A stretch of DNA of 64,000 nt from the NCBI GenBank assembly GCA_910578475.1, contig CAJTRK010000003.1, positions 1 through 64,000 on the forward strand. Reading direction: 5' to 3'. This document shows, one piece after another, positions 15,953-26,000 of this stretch; position 1 is the stretch's first letter, and each line of letters begins with the position of its first letter. The notes beneath the pieces are model-generated. The model had not been told where the DNA came from. It searched no databases and saw only the letters and a list, made by a program, of their open reading frames with translations. The DNA comes from an uncultured Lachnospiraceae bacterium. Lineage in GTDB: Bacteria > Bacillota > Clostridia > Lachnospirales > Lachnospiraceae. The translations under genes were made by a program, and so were the position numbers.

Positions 15953-16924
15953 GTGCCACTGACAAATACCCAATATGATATCATCCTTCGCGACTATGAG
16001 AACAGGCAGCTGAAGAACCGCCACGAAGCAGAGCAAAGGGCAGCTTATGTATATGACCATGTTCCGGGTTACCGGGAACTGGATGAAAGCGTTGCCGCAG
16101 TTTCCGTATCACAGGGGAAAAAATATCTGGCCGGCGACGAACAGGCCATGGAAGAATTAAAGCTCCTGATTTCCGAGCTTTCTTTCAAAAAAGCACGGCT
16201 TTTAAAGGAAGCCGGACTGCCCGAAGATTATCTGAAACCGGTCCATACATGTCCGGACTGCCGGGATACCGGCTATATCGACGGGCAAAAATGTCATTGC
16301 TTCAAACAGGCAATGATATCGCTACTCTATGAACAGTCTAATATACGGGAAATGCTCCAACATGATAATTTTCAATCCTTATCCTACGAATACTATGAAG
16401 GAGAAGATTTATCCCGTTTCAAAAAAGCCGTTATAACCTGTCAGAATTTTATCAAAAATTTCAATTCCGACTACCATAATCTGTTTTTTTATGGTACAGT
16501 GGGTACGGGAAAAACTTTTCTGTCGAACTGTGCAGCCAAAGAGCTTATCGAGAGCGGGCATTCCGTTATTTATTTCAGCGCCGCCGGTCTTTTTGACCTG
16601 TTATCCAGATATTCTTTTGACTACAAAAGCAAAGAGGACGAGCGGGAACGTTATGCCGACTTATATCAGTGTGACCTGCTTATCGTTGACGACCTGGGAA
16701 CCGAACTGACAAACCAGTTCGTTGCGTCCCGGCTTTTTTCCCTGCTGAACCAACGCCATATGGGGAAAAAAGCAACTGTCATTTCTACGAATCTTTCTTT
16801 GGAAGAGCTGCGCGACCGATATTCAGACCGCATCTTTTCCCGTATTACCAGTCATTATGAACTCTGTAAACTGACCGGTCCTGACATCCGTATGTACAAG
16901 AAGCGTTTATCGAACAGAAAGTGA
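15953..16924 (+). CDS. DnaI/DnaC-type helicase loader ATPase
   Basis: A 323-residue AAA+ loader expected to place DnaB helicase on DNA. An N-terminal helical domain ends in a zinc-binding CPDC..CHC cluster (about 100-115), as in DnaI. The AAA+ part has Walker A GTVGTGKT (about residue 182), Walker B LLIVDDLG and the arginine-finger region SDRIFSRI. Starts with GTG 15953 after AAAGGAG. It is directly downstream of dnaD and 10 bp before prs, so the three form one transcription unit. Confidence 0.92.
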   Translation: MPLTNTQYDIILRDYENRQLKNRHEAEQRAAYVYDHVPGYRELDESVAAVSVSQGKKYLAGDEQAMEELKLLISELSFKKARLLKEAGLPEDYLKPVHTCPDCRDTGYIDGQKCHCFKQAMISLLYEQSNIREMLQHDNFQSLSYEYYEGEDLSRFKKAVITCQNFIKNFNSDYHNLFFYGTVGTGKTFLSNCAAKELIESGHSVIYFSAAGLFDLLSRYSFDYKSKEDERERYADLYQCDLLIVDDLGTELTNQFVASRLFSLLNQRHMGKKATVISTNLSLEELRDRYSDRIFSRITSHYELCKLTGPDIRMYKKRLSNRK

Positions 16925-16933
16925 GGATTTTGC

Positions 16934-18139
16934 ATGTCAAAACGTGAAGAAAAAAGGAATCTGGAAACCATCCCCGTCGGTTCTCTCGGCATCATTCCGT
17001 TGGAAGGATGTAAACCGCTTGGGGAAAAAGTAGACTACTTTCTCGTAAAATGGAGAGCGGAACGGGAAAGCGAACACAAGGACAGCCTTGCTTTTACCGG
17101 CTACCAGAGAGACTCTTATATTTTGGATGCAAAAGTTCCGAGATTTGGTTCCGGCGAAGCGAAAGGCGTTATCAATCAGTCCGTCCGCGGAACCGACCTG
17201 TACCTGTTAGTGGATATCGCCAATTACAGCCTGACTTACTCGCTGTGCGGCCATCGGAATCATATGTCACCCGACGACCACTATCAGGACTTAAAGCGCA
17301 TTATTGCGGCCGTTGGCGGTAAAGCACGGAGAATCACCGTAATCATGCCGTTTTTATATGAAAGCAGACAAAGCAAGCGTACTTCCAGAGAATCGCTGGA
17401 CTGCGCGCTGGCTTTACAGGAAATGGTCAATATGGGAGTCGATAATATCATTACCTTTGACGCCCATGACCCAAGAGTACAGAATGCGATTCCGTTACAC
17501 GGATTTGAAACGATACAGCCCGCTTACCAGTTTATCAAAGGACTTCTCTCCAATGTGGAAGGGCTGCAGATTGACAGCGACCACATGATGGTCATCAGTC
17601 CCGACGAGGGCGGTATGGGAAGAGCTATTTATATGGCGAATGTCCTGGGACTGGATGTCGGCATGTATTACAAACGAAAAGATTATACGAGAGTCATAAA
17701 CGGCCGCAACCCAGTCGTAGCACACGAATTTCTGGGCAGCAGCGTGGAAGGCAAAGATATGATTATTATTGACGACATGATTTCTTCCGGCGACAGCGCG
17801 CTGGAAGTTGCCGCCGCATTAAAGGCAAGAAAAGCGAACCGGATTTTTATCTGTTCTACTTTCGGCCTCTTTACCGCCGGACTCGACCGTTTTGACAAGG
17901 CTTATGAGAAAGGCACATTCGACCGGATTCTGACCACCAACCTCATCTACCAGCCGCCAGAACTTCTGGAACGGGAATGGTATATTAACTGTGACCTGAG
18001 CAAATACATCGCTTACATCATAGATACGCTGAACCATGATTCTTCCATCAGCGATTTGCTCAATCCGGTCGAACGCATCCACTCGATTGTGTCGCGATAC
18101 CATGCAAACGGCAAAAAGAACCGGACAGAATCGCCGTAG
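16934..18139 (+). CDS. prs: Ribose-phosphate pyrophosphokinase (PRPP synthetase), long form
   Basis: Makes PRPP for nucleotide, NAD and histidine synthesis. Seen: the ribose-5-phosphate/PRPP loop MIIIDDMISSGDS (about 278-290), TFDAHDPRVQ, ISPDEGGMGRA, and a catalytic-loop region MPFLYESRQSKRTSRES. At 401 residues it is about 85 longer than the classical enzyme, with an extended N-terminus (about 1-70) and a C-terminal tail. The second half of the protein is clearly PRPP-synthetase-like. Last gene of the dnaD operon; its stop codon lies in the loop of a terminator. Confidence 0.9.
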   Translation: MSKREEKRNLETIPVGSLGIIPLEGCKPLGEKVDYFLVKWRAERESEHKDSLAFTGYQRDSYILDAKVPRFGSGEAKGVINQSVRGTDLYLLVDIANYSLTYSLCGHRNHMSPDDHYQDLKRIIAAVGGKARRITVIMPFLYESRQSKRTSRESLDCALALQEMVNMGVDNIITFDAHDPRVQNAIPLHGFETIQPAYQFIKGLLSNVEGLQIDSDHMMVISPDEGGMGRAIYMANVLGLDVGMYYKRKDYTRVINGRNPVVAHEFLGSSVEGKDMIIIDDMISSGDSALEVAAALKARKANRIFICSTFGLFTAGLDRFDKAYEKGTFDRILTTNLIYQPPELLEREWYINCDLSKYIAYIIDTLNHDSSISDLLNPVERIHSIVSRYHANGKKNRTESP

Positions 18140-18149
18140 GCGATTCTGT
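18125..18149. terminator. Bidirectional terminator between prs and the pectinesterase gene
   Basis: A perfect 11-bp stem ACAGAATCGCC / GGCGATTCTGT with a 3-nt loop that is the prs stop codon. It also lies 2 bp after the stop of the convergent gene. Confidence 0.65.
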
Positions 18150-18151
18150 TG

Positions 18152-19177
18152 TTATTCTGGTTTCCAATTGTCCTCGCCTGCGAGGACTTTTTCTTTTGTA
18201 TAGAGTGCAAGCTGTTCTTCTTTCAATTCCTGTACGAAGTCCGCTCGGTCAGGGTACTCCTTCTGCAACTTCTCATAATACAGGCCATACTGAATCGTAC
18301 TTCTGGCATCGGGCTTGTCCCAGTCATGGAAAAGCGCCGGATGAATGTGTTTTCCGAAAGAGCAATCCACATAAACCGTCTTCGCATAATTCCGCCAGGG
18401 CCTGCCAAGATACACCGTGCCTTCCGGGCATTCCTCCGAAATCAGCTTACATTTTGAAAATACATATCCATATTGTTCTTCTTCCGGCGTGGACGCCGCC
18501 GTCACATATCCCTGCGTCTTCGCTTCCCCGTTTTCTTCCGGAAAATGCCTCAGAGATTCAATGGTACAGTCTTCAAAATAAGCAGCAGCCCCGCCGAATA
18601 TAAAATCGATATCACCGCAGATATAACATTTTTTGTAATATTGCCGGCCATGAAGACGCGGCGCGGACTGTTTCGGCCCGATAAACCCGTTTTTCTGAAT
18701 TTCTTTCGGCGGCAGAGGCGCGGTAAAAAGCGTGTCCTGATGCCCGAGCAGACGGCAGGAATCCACAATGAGTCTGTCGCCGTCCGCATACAGCGCAATT
18801 GCTTGGCCATGCGTGAGCGAATCTCCGGATGCGTTTTCAATCGTCAGATTCTTCAAAGTAACGTCATGCGCGTCGATAAACATGGTATAAGAACGAAAAG
18901 TCCCTCTCTTCGTTCCGTCCTCCATCAAATCATTTGCGTAATCGTCATATGTCAGAACCGTATCCGCGCCGCTCTTTCCGGTTCCCTCCAATGTGACAAA
19001 AGGCCTGTTTACCGTGATTTTTTCATGATAACGACCCGGCGCAATGAAAATTGTCACCGGCGTCCGGTTTCCTTCCGGAATGCTGTTTACCGCCTCCGTA
19101 ACGGAAGAAAAATCATCCGCATTTCTTTTTTCGGCAGATACATATAATGTGGGGTTAGTTTCTGATACAAACTGCAA
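18152..19177 (-). CDS. Pectin methylesterase (CE8 family), apparently cytosolic
   Basis: Removes methyl groups from pectin or oligogalacturonides. Seen: the parallel beta-helix family motifs GQAIALY, GHQDTLF, GDIDFIFGGAA with the two catalytic Asp, and YLGRPWR with the Arg. There is no signal peptide or membrane segment, so it probably acts on imported oligomers. Start assigned to TTG at 19177, 10-11 bp after AGGAGG, giving 342 residues and a 23-bp overlap with the hemerythrin gene. A longer in-frame start at 19240 would overlap that gene by 86 bp and lacks a ribosome binding site. Confidence 0.85.
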   Translation of the reverse strand: MQFVSETNPTLYVSAEKRNADDFSSVTEAVNSIPEGNRTPVTIFIAPGRYHEKITVNRPFVTLEGTGKSGADTVLTYDDYANDLMEDGTKRGTFRSYTMFIDAHDVTLKNLTIENASGDSLTHGQAIALYADGDRLIVDSCRLLGHQDTLFTAPLPPKEIQKNGFIGPKQSAPRLHGRQYYKKCYICGDIDFIFGGAAAYFEDCTIESLRHFPEENGEAKTQGYVTAASTPEEEQYGYVFSKCKLISEECPEGTVYLGRPWRNYAKTVYVDCSFGKHIHPALFHDWDKPDARSTIQYGLYYEKLQKEYPDRADFVQELKEEQLALYTKEKVLAGEDNWKPE

Positions 19178-20033
19178 AATATCCTTTTCCTCCTGTTCCA
19201 AACAACATGCTGTAAGGGGGGAACTCTTTATAAAAAGCATTCATCACCTGGTCGAATGACATGACATCCGTCTTTTCCCATGCCGTCTCCCCCTCTGAAA
19301 AATGGGCTGACATTTGTTCTATGAAATTCTGCGAAAGAACTTTGACCGTATACAGCACCGTCTTATCCGCATACTGAATCTGCCTTCCCAACATCTCGCT
19401 GAGAGAAGCCAGAATCAGCCGTTCCTCATAAATGAAATAAACATATATCTTTTTCTTTTCGGGCGTCTTATAAGTCAGCCGGAAGCACAATTTACTGCCC
19501 TCGCAGAAGTCTTCTCCGCTGTAATGGTCGCTGACAAGCCGGGCGTCCACCCGGAACAGATTTTTGGCAGACTGTACGACCGCTTTCTGCAGAGAAGCTA
19601 TTGCGTCTTCCGATGGCTGATGCACCCATTTGTTGGCGTACCCACCGGTTATCGCATGGTCTTCAATCATGATATGTTCGTTCAGCCATCCGATACAGAT
19701 TCCGATAAAATGTCCCACCGACTCTTTGGAATAATCCTGTTCTTCCATTTCCAGTTCGAGAGCCGGAAGCGTATTATGACACAAATTGTCATGCAGCTTC
19801 TTATGTATCTCATATCCCGGATAATCGATGGACTTCATATACGCTTCTTCCTCCGCAAAATGCTTCAGCGTATAATTTTTAAAATACTTGATGCCTTCGC
19901 GGCACGCATGCTGCTGTTTTTCTTCTTCATTCAGCGCAATCAGTTTGCCTACTATTGAAAACAGCTTCTGATGTGCCTTGTCCACTACTTCTACACCAAT
20001 ATTGAACCGATTATTCCACTTTATCGCGTTCAA
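19155..20033 (-). CDS. Bacteriohemerythrin with a C-terminal CheX-like domain
   Basis: An oxygen-binding diiron protein. All seven ligands are present with the expected spacing: His21, His58, Glu62, His77, His81, His120 and Asp125. Residues about 145-292 form a second alpha/beta domain (KLCFRLTYKTPE, ILASLSEMLG, GTGGKGYFAVCIRN) that resembles CheX-type phosphatases, though I cannot confirm this. An N-terminal hemerythrin fused to such a domain suggests oxygen sensing linked to a phospho-relay or motility output. Start is TTG at 20033 with a distant GGGGG. It lies 40 bp after pncB and overlaps the pectinesterase gene. Confidence 0.8.
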   Translation of the reverse strand: MNAIKWNNRFNIGVEVVDKAHQKLFSIVGKLIALNEEEKQQHACREGIKYFKNYTLKHFAEEEAYMKSIDYPGYEIHKKLHDNLCHNTLPALELEMEEQDYSKESVGHFIGICIGWLNEHIMIEDHAITGGYANKWVHQPSEDAIASLQKAVVQSAKNLFRVDARLVSDHYSGEDFCEGSKLCFRLTYKTPEKKKIYVYFIYEERLILASLSEMLGRQIQYADKTVLYTVKVLSQNFIEQMSAHFSEGETAWEKTDVMSFDQVMNAFYKEFPPYSMLFGTGGKGYFAVCIRN

Positions 20034-20073
20034 TTTCAGCCATCCCCCTTCTCAACAATCTGTTATGTATTTG

Positions 20074-21540
20074 TTACGCGTTATCCGACGCGGAACTTTC
20101 ATGAAGAAGCCCCATTTTTAATTCAAACATCGCAGGGCTCATATCAAGATAATGCGGATGCGCATTTTCAAAACGCTGCTCTTCTTTCCATATCTCGCAT
20201 TCCAGCTGTTTCTTTACATAGCTCCGGATTTCTTCCAATGCCGGCAGCTCATAAACCAGCCTGCCGTCCTTAAAAATTTGTTTCTGCAGCGGTCTGAACG
20301 TACAGTCAACAAAATTTCTGTCTTTCCAGTAATGTTTCGGGTCCACATAGCGCACCGGATGCGCCGTATCAATTTCTTCGCCTTTCACGGTCAGGTAATC
20401 CGCAATGGCTTTTCCGTCCTTGTCGTACACCCTGTAAATCTCCTTGATTCCCGGATTGGTAATTTTCTCTATCGTCTCGGAAATCTTAATTTTGGGAGCA
20501 AAAACACCGTCCTTATTGACCGCCGCCAGTTTATATACCGCACCGAAAACAGGCGTTGTAAAAGAGGTGATAAGCTTTTCACCGACGCCGTAACTGTCGA
20601 TTCTGGCCTCCTGCCGGTTCAATGAGGTAATCGTATATTCGTCCAGACTGTTCGATGCGACGATGATGCAGTCTTTTAAACCGGCATCATCGAGCTGCTT
20701 CCGCGCTTCTTTGGATAAATATGCCAAATCTCCGGAGTCCAGACGGATTCCCTTTAACCGTTTTCCCATCGGCTCCAGTATTTCTTTTGCTATGCGGATG
20801 GCATTGGGTACACCGCTTTTCAGCACATCATAAGTATCCACCAGAAGAACCGTGGAATCCGGATAGCTCTCCGCATATGCCTTGAAAGCCTCATACTCGT
20901 TGTCAAAACACATCACCCAACTATGTGCCATCGTGCCCGAAATGGGAATATTGAACAGCTGTCCGGCAAGAACGGTCGCCGTGCCAACGGCTCCGCCGAT
21001 ATAAGCGGCCCGCGCGCCATAAACGGCCGCATCCACATTATGCGCGCGCCTTGCTCCAAAATCCGACACCGGCTTCCCGTTTGCCGCACGCACAATTCTG
21101 TTGGTTTTCGTCGCAATCAAAGACTGATGATTTATCTGCAGCAAAATGGCCGTTTCGATGAGCTGTGCGTCGATTAACGGCGCAACCACCGTCATGATGG
21201 GCTCATTGGGGTACATAATCGTCCCTTCCGGCATGGCATAAATATCGCCCTTAAATTCAAAGTGAAGCAGGTAGTCCAAAAATTCTTCCGTGAACAGATT
21301 TCTGGAGCGCAGATACGCGATATCCTTTTCCTCGAAATGCAGATTCTGAATATATTCCACTACCTGTTCAAGACCTGCAAATATGGCAAAACCCGCATTG
21401 TCCGGATTGTTCCTGTAAAATACGTCAAAAGCCGCCAGCGTATTATGACATTCCTTATTCAGGTAACCGTTTGACATGGTCAGCTCATACATGTCCATGA
21501 CCATAGAAACATTTCTCTCATTGAACTGCGTATTCATCAT
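20074..21540 (-). CDS. pncB: Nicotinate phosphoribosyltransferase
   Basis: Converts nicotinate and PRPP to nicotinate mononucleotide (NAD salvage). The 488-residue protein is the long clostridial type. Seen: MDMYELTMSNGY, FGARRAH, the region SGTMAHSWVM with the phosphorylatable His, IRLDSGDLAYLS and SYGVGEKLITS. ATG at 21540 overlaps the pncA stop (ATGATGA), so the genes are coupled. Confidence 0.95.
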   Translation of the reverse strand: MMNTQFNERNVSMVMDMYELTMSNGYLNKECHNTLAAFDVFYRNNPDNAGFAIFAGLEQVVEYIQNLHFEEKDIAYLRSRNLFTEEFLDYLLHFEFKGDIYAMPEGTIMYPNEPIMTVVAPLIDAQLIETAILLQINHQSLIATKTNRIVRAANGKPVSDFGARRAHNVDAAVYGARAAYIGGAVGTATVLAGQLFNIPISGTMAHSWVMCFDNEYEAFKAYAESYPDSTVLLVDTYDVLKSGVPNAIRIAKEILEPMGKRLKGIRLDSGDLAYLSKEARKQLDDAGLKDCIIVASNSLDEYTITSLNRQEARIDSYGVGEKLITSFTTPVFGAVYKLAAVNKDGVFAPKIKISETIEKITNPGIKEIYRVYDKDGKAIADYLTVKGEEIDTAHPVRYVDPKHYWKDRNFVDCTFRPLQKQIFKDGRLVYELPALEEIRSYVKKQLECEIWKEEQRFENAHPHYLDMSPAMFELKMGLLHESSASDNA

Positions 21541-22082
21541 TTGGCATTCCCTTCTTCCCCTTTGATAAGAACCTGACACATTTTCATTGCCTCCAGTGCA
21601 TTTTTATGACTCTTTGGCGTAACGCCCGCACAACAGGCGGCATCCACGCAAACCGGCACTTCCGGTAAAAATGCTTTCAACAGCAACGCATTGGAAATGA
21701 CGCAGATATCCGTACATAACCCGCACAGTTCAATCTCTTCAATCGGCTCTTTCGCATGTTCTTTCTTCAGCGCTTCCGCAAGCTCTACGCTGCCAAACGC
21801 AGGCTTTTGATAAATTGTCCGGCCGCCGCGCTCCGCCGCTTCTTCCAGCTCATCGGCAAGCCGCCAGCCCTCTTCTCCGAGAATACAATGCTTTACCGGC
21901 AAATTCCGTCCTTCCTGCGTATTCAGGTAATCCCCCGTATGGGTGTCTTTTGTAAAAAGAATCTGCCCTTCATAACGGCCGACCTTCTCAATGACCTTCG
22001 GAAGAATGGCTTTCGCTTCCTCCGTTCCGAGACTTCCTGTAATAAAATCCTTCTGCATATCCACTACAATAAGATATTTCAT
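21537..22082 (-). CDS. pncA: Nicotinamidase (isochorismatase fold)
   Basis: Deamidates nicotinamide to nicotinate, feeding PncB next to it. The 181-residue protein has the catalytic triad Asp8 (VVDMQKDF), Lys in YQKPAFGS and Cys in CGLCTDICV, and a metal site KDTHTGDY with Asp and His. The pncA-pncB coupling supports nicotinamide rather than another amide. ATG at 22082 has AGAGGAAA just upstream; an earlier in-frame ATG is 12 bp away and less well placed. Promoter at 22133-22161. Confidence 0.93.
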   Translation of the reverse strand: MKYLIVVDMQKDFITGSLGTEEAKAILPKVIEKVGRYEGQILFTKDTHTGDYLNTQEGRNLPVKHCILGEEGWRLADELEEAAERGGRTIYQKPAFGSVELAEALKKEHAKEPIEEIELCGLCTDICVISNALLLKAFLPEVPVCVDAACCAGVTPKSHKNALEAMKMCQVLIKGEEGNAK

Positions 22083-22132
22083 ATTTCCTCTCATTCCGCC
22101 GCTGCCGGCACAAACACTCCGTAAACAAATAA

Positions 22133-22161
22133 ATTATACTACCTGCTCCGGAAAATAACAA
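22133..22161 (-). promoter_or_regulatory. Sigma-A promoter of pncA-pncB flanked by an inverted repeat
   Basis: On the minus strand: TTGTTA, 17-bp spacer, TATAAT. An 18-bp imperfect inverted repeat (CATTCCGCCGCTGCCGGC at 22092-22109, and its near-complement at 22162-22179) brackets the promoter, which could be an operator pair or a small foldback insertion. Confidence 0.65.
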
Positions 22162-22201
22162 GCGGCAGGCGGCAGAATGATAAGATATGCCTCCGTATTG
22201 T

Positions 22202-22870
22202 TTATATAAAATTGTAAATGACTACCTGCTCCGCGTGGAAATCCGCGCCTTCATAACCGCCTGTCATGATAACGGTATCGTTTTCCCGGATATCAGACAC
22301 GGTTCCGGCGCTCTCTGTCACATCGGAATCCCCGTTCACGCCGCCGTTTTTTACCGTCCGCACAATAAAACCGGTATTCTCAGAAAAATATACGGTAATA
22401 AGTTCGGCTCCTGCCACCCCATCCCCGTAATCAACCGCAATTTCCGCAACTGCACATTCGCTGTTCTCATCTGTATAAGTATGTATCTTGCTCACAACGA
22501 TACTGTTTTCTCCGACGCTGGTGACGCTTCCCTCCAGTTCCGTATCGCTCTCTGTCTCTTTCAGGACAATATCGGAATCCGCCTCCTGATTGTCTGCCGG
22601 CGCGTTCCCCGGCGTTTCGCTTTCCTCATTCTCCGTCATCCGTCCGCTTTCCCCTTCGCTGTTTTGACCGCTGTCTTTTTCCGTTTCCTGCTGCGACTGA
22701 CCGTTCCTGCCATCCTGACCGCCATCCGGCTCCGTATCTTCGATACGAATGATATTTTCTGACTGCTCTCTCGTGTCTCCCTCAGCTTCTCCGCATCCTG
22801 TCATCATGCACAACAGTGCGGCCGTCCCAAGAAATACTGCCGTTTTCCCTTTTTTCTTTCTGTTTTTCAT
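22202..22870 (-). CDS. Lipoprotein of unknown function
   Basis: A 222-residue exported lipoprotein: basic MKNRKKKGK, hydrophobic core, and lipobox MMTGC with the acylated Cys at about residue 26. Residues about 27-110 are a low-complexity acidic Glu/Ser/Asn/Gln linker. The C-terminal about 110 residues form a compact beta-rich domain (LEGSVTSVGENSIVVSKI, ITVYFSENTGFIVRTV, DTVIMTGGYEG) that resembles small OB/DUF5666-type repeats. ATG at 22870 has AAAGGAG upstream. Single gene. Confidence 0.8.
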   Translation of the reverse strand: MKNRKKKGKTAVFLGTAALLCMMTGCGEAEGDTREQSENIIRIEDTEPDGGQDGRNGQSQQETEKDSGQNSEGESGRMTENEESETPGNAPADNQEADSDIVLKETESDTELEGSVTSVGENSIVVSKIHTYTDENSECAVAEIAVDYGDGVAGAELITVYFSENTGFIVRTVKNGGVNGDSDVTESAGTVSDIRENDTVIMTGGYEGADFHAEQVVIYNFI

Positions 22871-23093
22871 CTTTGTGATTGTACTCCTTTCTCAGGCTGC
22901 ATTTTCTGCTTTTCAGCCTTTTCTCCTTATATTTTCTGAATATCCCCGGTGAATCCTGAGGATATTAACAGAATAGCAGACCTGTCTCTAAGAAATCTTT
23001 AAAGAAAGAATTTCTTTTTCCTCGATTGTGGTATACAATAAGTAGGAGATATATCCGATTATATCGTATCAATGCTTTCATGAGGTGGACGCC

Positions 23094-26000
23094 ATGATAT
23101 TGTTAAAAGCAAATCCCGAATTACAGAAAGTTTTTGGAAAACTTATTAAAACAATGAAAGTTCCCGTCACATGGAACCAGGTTTTTGTCATATCGAACAA
23201 CTGCCTGATTCTTGCCGGCGATGTCCGTTCCCTGATTTTTAATTTCGATAACAAAAAATCCTATACGAGCATCATAGAGATTCCGGAAGACGGAATACGG
23301 CTGCAAAGTATGCCCACAGACCATATCCTGAATAATATTATGAATATGGCGCTCTACGCATTTGGAAAATGGGGTGTCATAACCGGCCTGAAAGTGGACA
23401 AGGATTATAACGCTCTCAATGCTCTGTTTGCGGATGCGCTCCGCCCGGTTGGAATCGAACCCGGATTCGGCAGAGAAAACTTTCGCTTTTTTAAGGGCGG
23501 TGTTCAGATTACCTATGAAGATACGGCGCTTGCTATCCTGAAACTTTTAAAGCAGGAAGGAAAGTTAAAAGAAGGCCAGAGTCTCGTGACCTCGGACGAA
23601 CAGGACGATAACGCCGGTTCCGGCTCCGCCAGAAACAGCGCACGGGCCGACGGACAGGATTTACCCGACCCGGACGAAGATTATTACAAGCTCGGCCTCT
23701 GGCATAACATGCGCTGGAAAAGCGAGACCGCTGATTTCAGAAGGGTTCCCCATACGAGCGCGGATGACGCCAAATCACGAATCGGCAATAACTTTTACCA
23801 GACCAATTATTTATGTCCCAAATGCAATGAAAAACTGTACATGGGCGTATATCCCGCCGGAAAGGAAATACTGATTGAAACAGACGAAGGACGTGTCTTT
23901 ATGGCACGGGCTTATGCCTGCAATGTCTGCAATAAATTCTATACCCCCTGCCCCAAAAAGCTGATTCAGGAAGGGGATGTATACGGTCTGAAATTCGATG
24001 AAGACCGGACTGCTTTCGAAGATTATCTGGATGTTCTCGGCCGTGGAGCCGAAAGAACCTCCAATTCCAACTTCAATGAATTTGAGAGCGAACGGAACCG
24101 CTCAAAGAACAATGATTCCGCCCGGAATGCCGGAACAGAAGAACCGGAACCCGTTCCTTCTTCCATACCGGACAAGAAAAGCCTGAAAGAGCATCTTTCC
24201 GAACGCATCAAAGCCGGCGCCAAAAAACGCCAAGCGGAAAACAACTCTTCTGCGGCGGCGGTTCAAACGACGGCCGATTCCGTACAGGCTCCGAGAGACC
24301 AAAGGCCGCAGGCTCCGACAGTGTCCTCCGCGAAGGCTCAGCCGGAAACCGGCCGGACTCAGGTTCAGACTGCAACGCCCAAAGCCCCGACCGGGACGCC
24401 GCAGACGCAGACCGCAGCGACAAAGACGCAGGCCGGGACGCCGCAGACACAGACCGCAGCGACAAAGACGCAGGCCGGGGCGCCAAAGGCTCAGACCGCA
24501 GCGACAAAGACGCAGGCCGGGGCGCCAAAGGCTCAGGCCGCAGTTGCACAGGCTCCGGTTCAGCCGCAGCCCGACCCCGTTCCCGCCGCTTTCCGTCTCG
24601 CCGGAAAGACGACCGATGAATTACGGGCGATTCTGTCCGGGCTTTCAAGAAAGCAGGAACAGACTTCCCCGGAACAGGCCGAAAGCGATGAACGCTACCG
24701 GAAAGTCGTAGAACAGGCTCTCGCGGAAAAATTGACTGCAAAATATGACGCTCGTGTAAGAACTTTAAATAATCTCTCTTCCCGACAGCTTACGGAATTG
24801 AAGACGCAGATAGAAAAAGAATCCGTTCTTTCCGAAGAGAAAAAGAAAACGTATATTCAGAAAATCAACGGCCGACTTTTCCAGGAAGAGGAAAAGGTTC
24901 TGGCGCAGAAAGTAGAGCTGAGCCGAAACCGGAGCTATGCGGAAATCGGCCGCATGATAGAGGATATCGAAAAAAGAAGTCTGCCGGAAGAATTGAAACA
25001 GGAAACCGTCCGGAAGCTGAAACAGTTTCGGAAGGAACGCGCCGAGCAGGAAGTGGCACAGCTCATCGAACACCTGCCGCTTCATCTTGACAGAAAACAG
25101 CTCGCCGCATATCTTGAAAAAATCAATCAATATGACGGCGTGGATATCACACCCTATCGTAATCAGCTGGAACAGCGGAAAGACATGGCTGAAAAAGAAG
25201 AAATAACTGCCATGATTAAACGCGGCGGAAAAAAAGAGCGGAACGCGCTCTGGAATCTTTACGAGCAAATACAGAAACAAGACTTTAAGGAAGAGAACAA
25301 AGCTCCTTTCCTCGAGAAAATATACGCCAAAATCAAAAAGATGGACGAAGAAAAAATCGAGCAGCTCTGCCCGAGTATCGTTACGCTTTCCTACTCGGAC
25401 GCCCTGAAGGCATATGACCGGATTAGCCAGGGCATGTTCCTTCCCGAATTGAAAGTCAACACGCTGGAAATGATAAAAAGACGCCTGACCCGGCTGAAAA
25501 CCGACGAGAGCGTCCAGTTAATGCGGAAATTAAAGCACGATTTGGAAGAAAGCCTCCCGACACACTATATTTTTTATTATTATAATGCAAGGGAAGAAAT
25601 GAAACGGACGCCGGAGCCTTCCGCAAGCTCTTCCGTGCAGGCCGACCTGTATGGAAACGAGGAGGAACTGGAGGCCGAAAATCATCGGGACGCCATGTTA
25701 TGTGCCATCAACGGCTATGCCGCACAGCGGGGCGAATACGAATATCCCCTGATGGTCTGCGATACTTCCAGGAGCCAGAACGGAAAAGAAGGATTTGTCC
25801 TTACCCCGGACCATATTTTTTATCACAGCCTTTTTCGTTCGGGCGTCATCAATATTGCAGACATTGAGGAAATCCATTCCAGCAGGAAGCTGTTTGGAAA
25901 GGGCGTTTATGTAAAATACTTTGACGGCTCCAGAGAAAAGCTTCCGAACCATATTGCTTCCAAAGACTGGCCGGCCTTTGCAGCCGTCCTGTACGATTTT

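Noticed and set aside
24393..24560. CRISPR-like regular repeats
   Set aside because: The 42-bp units are contiguous, in frame, encode a Thr/Ala/Gln linker and have no spacers.
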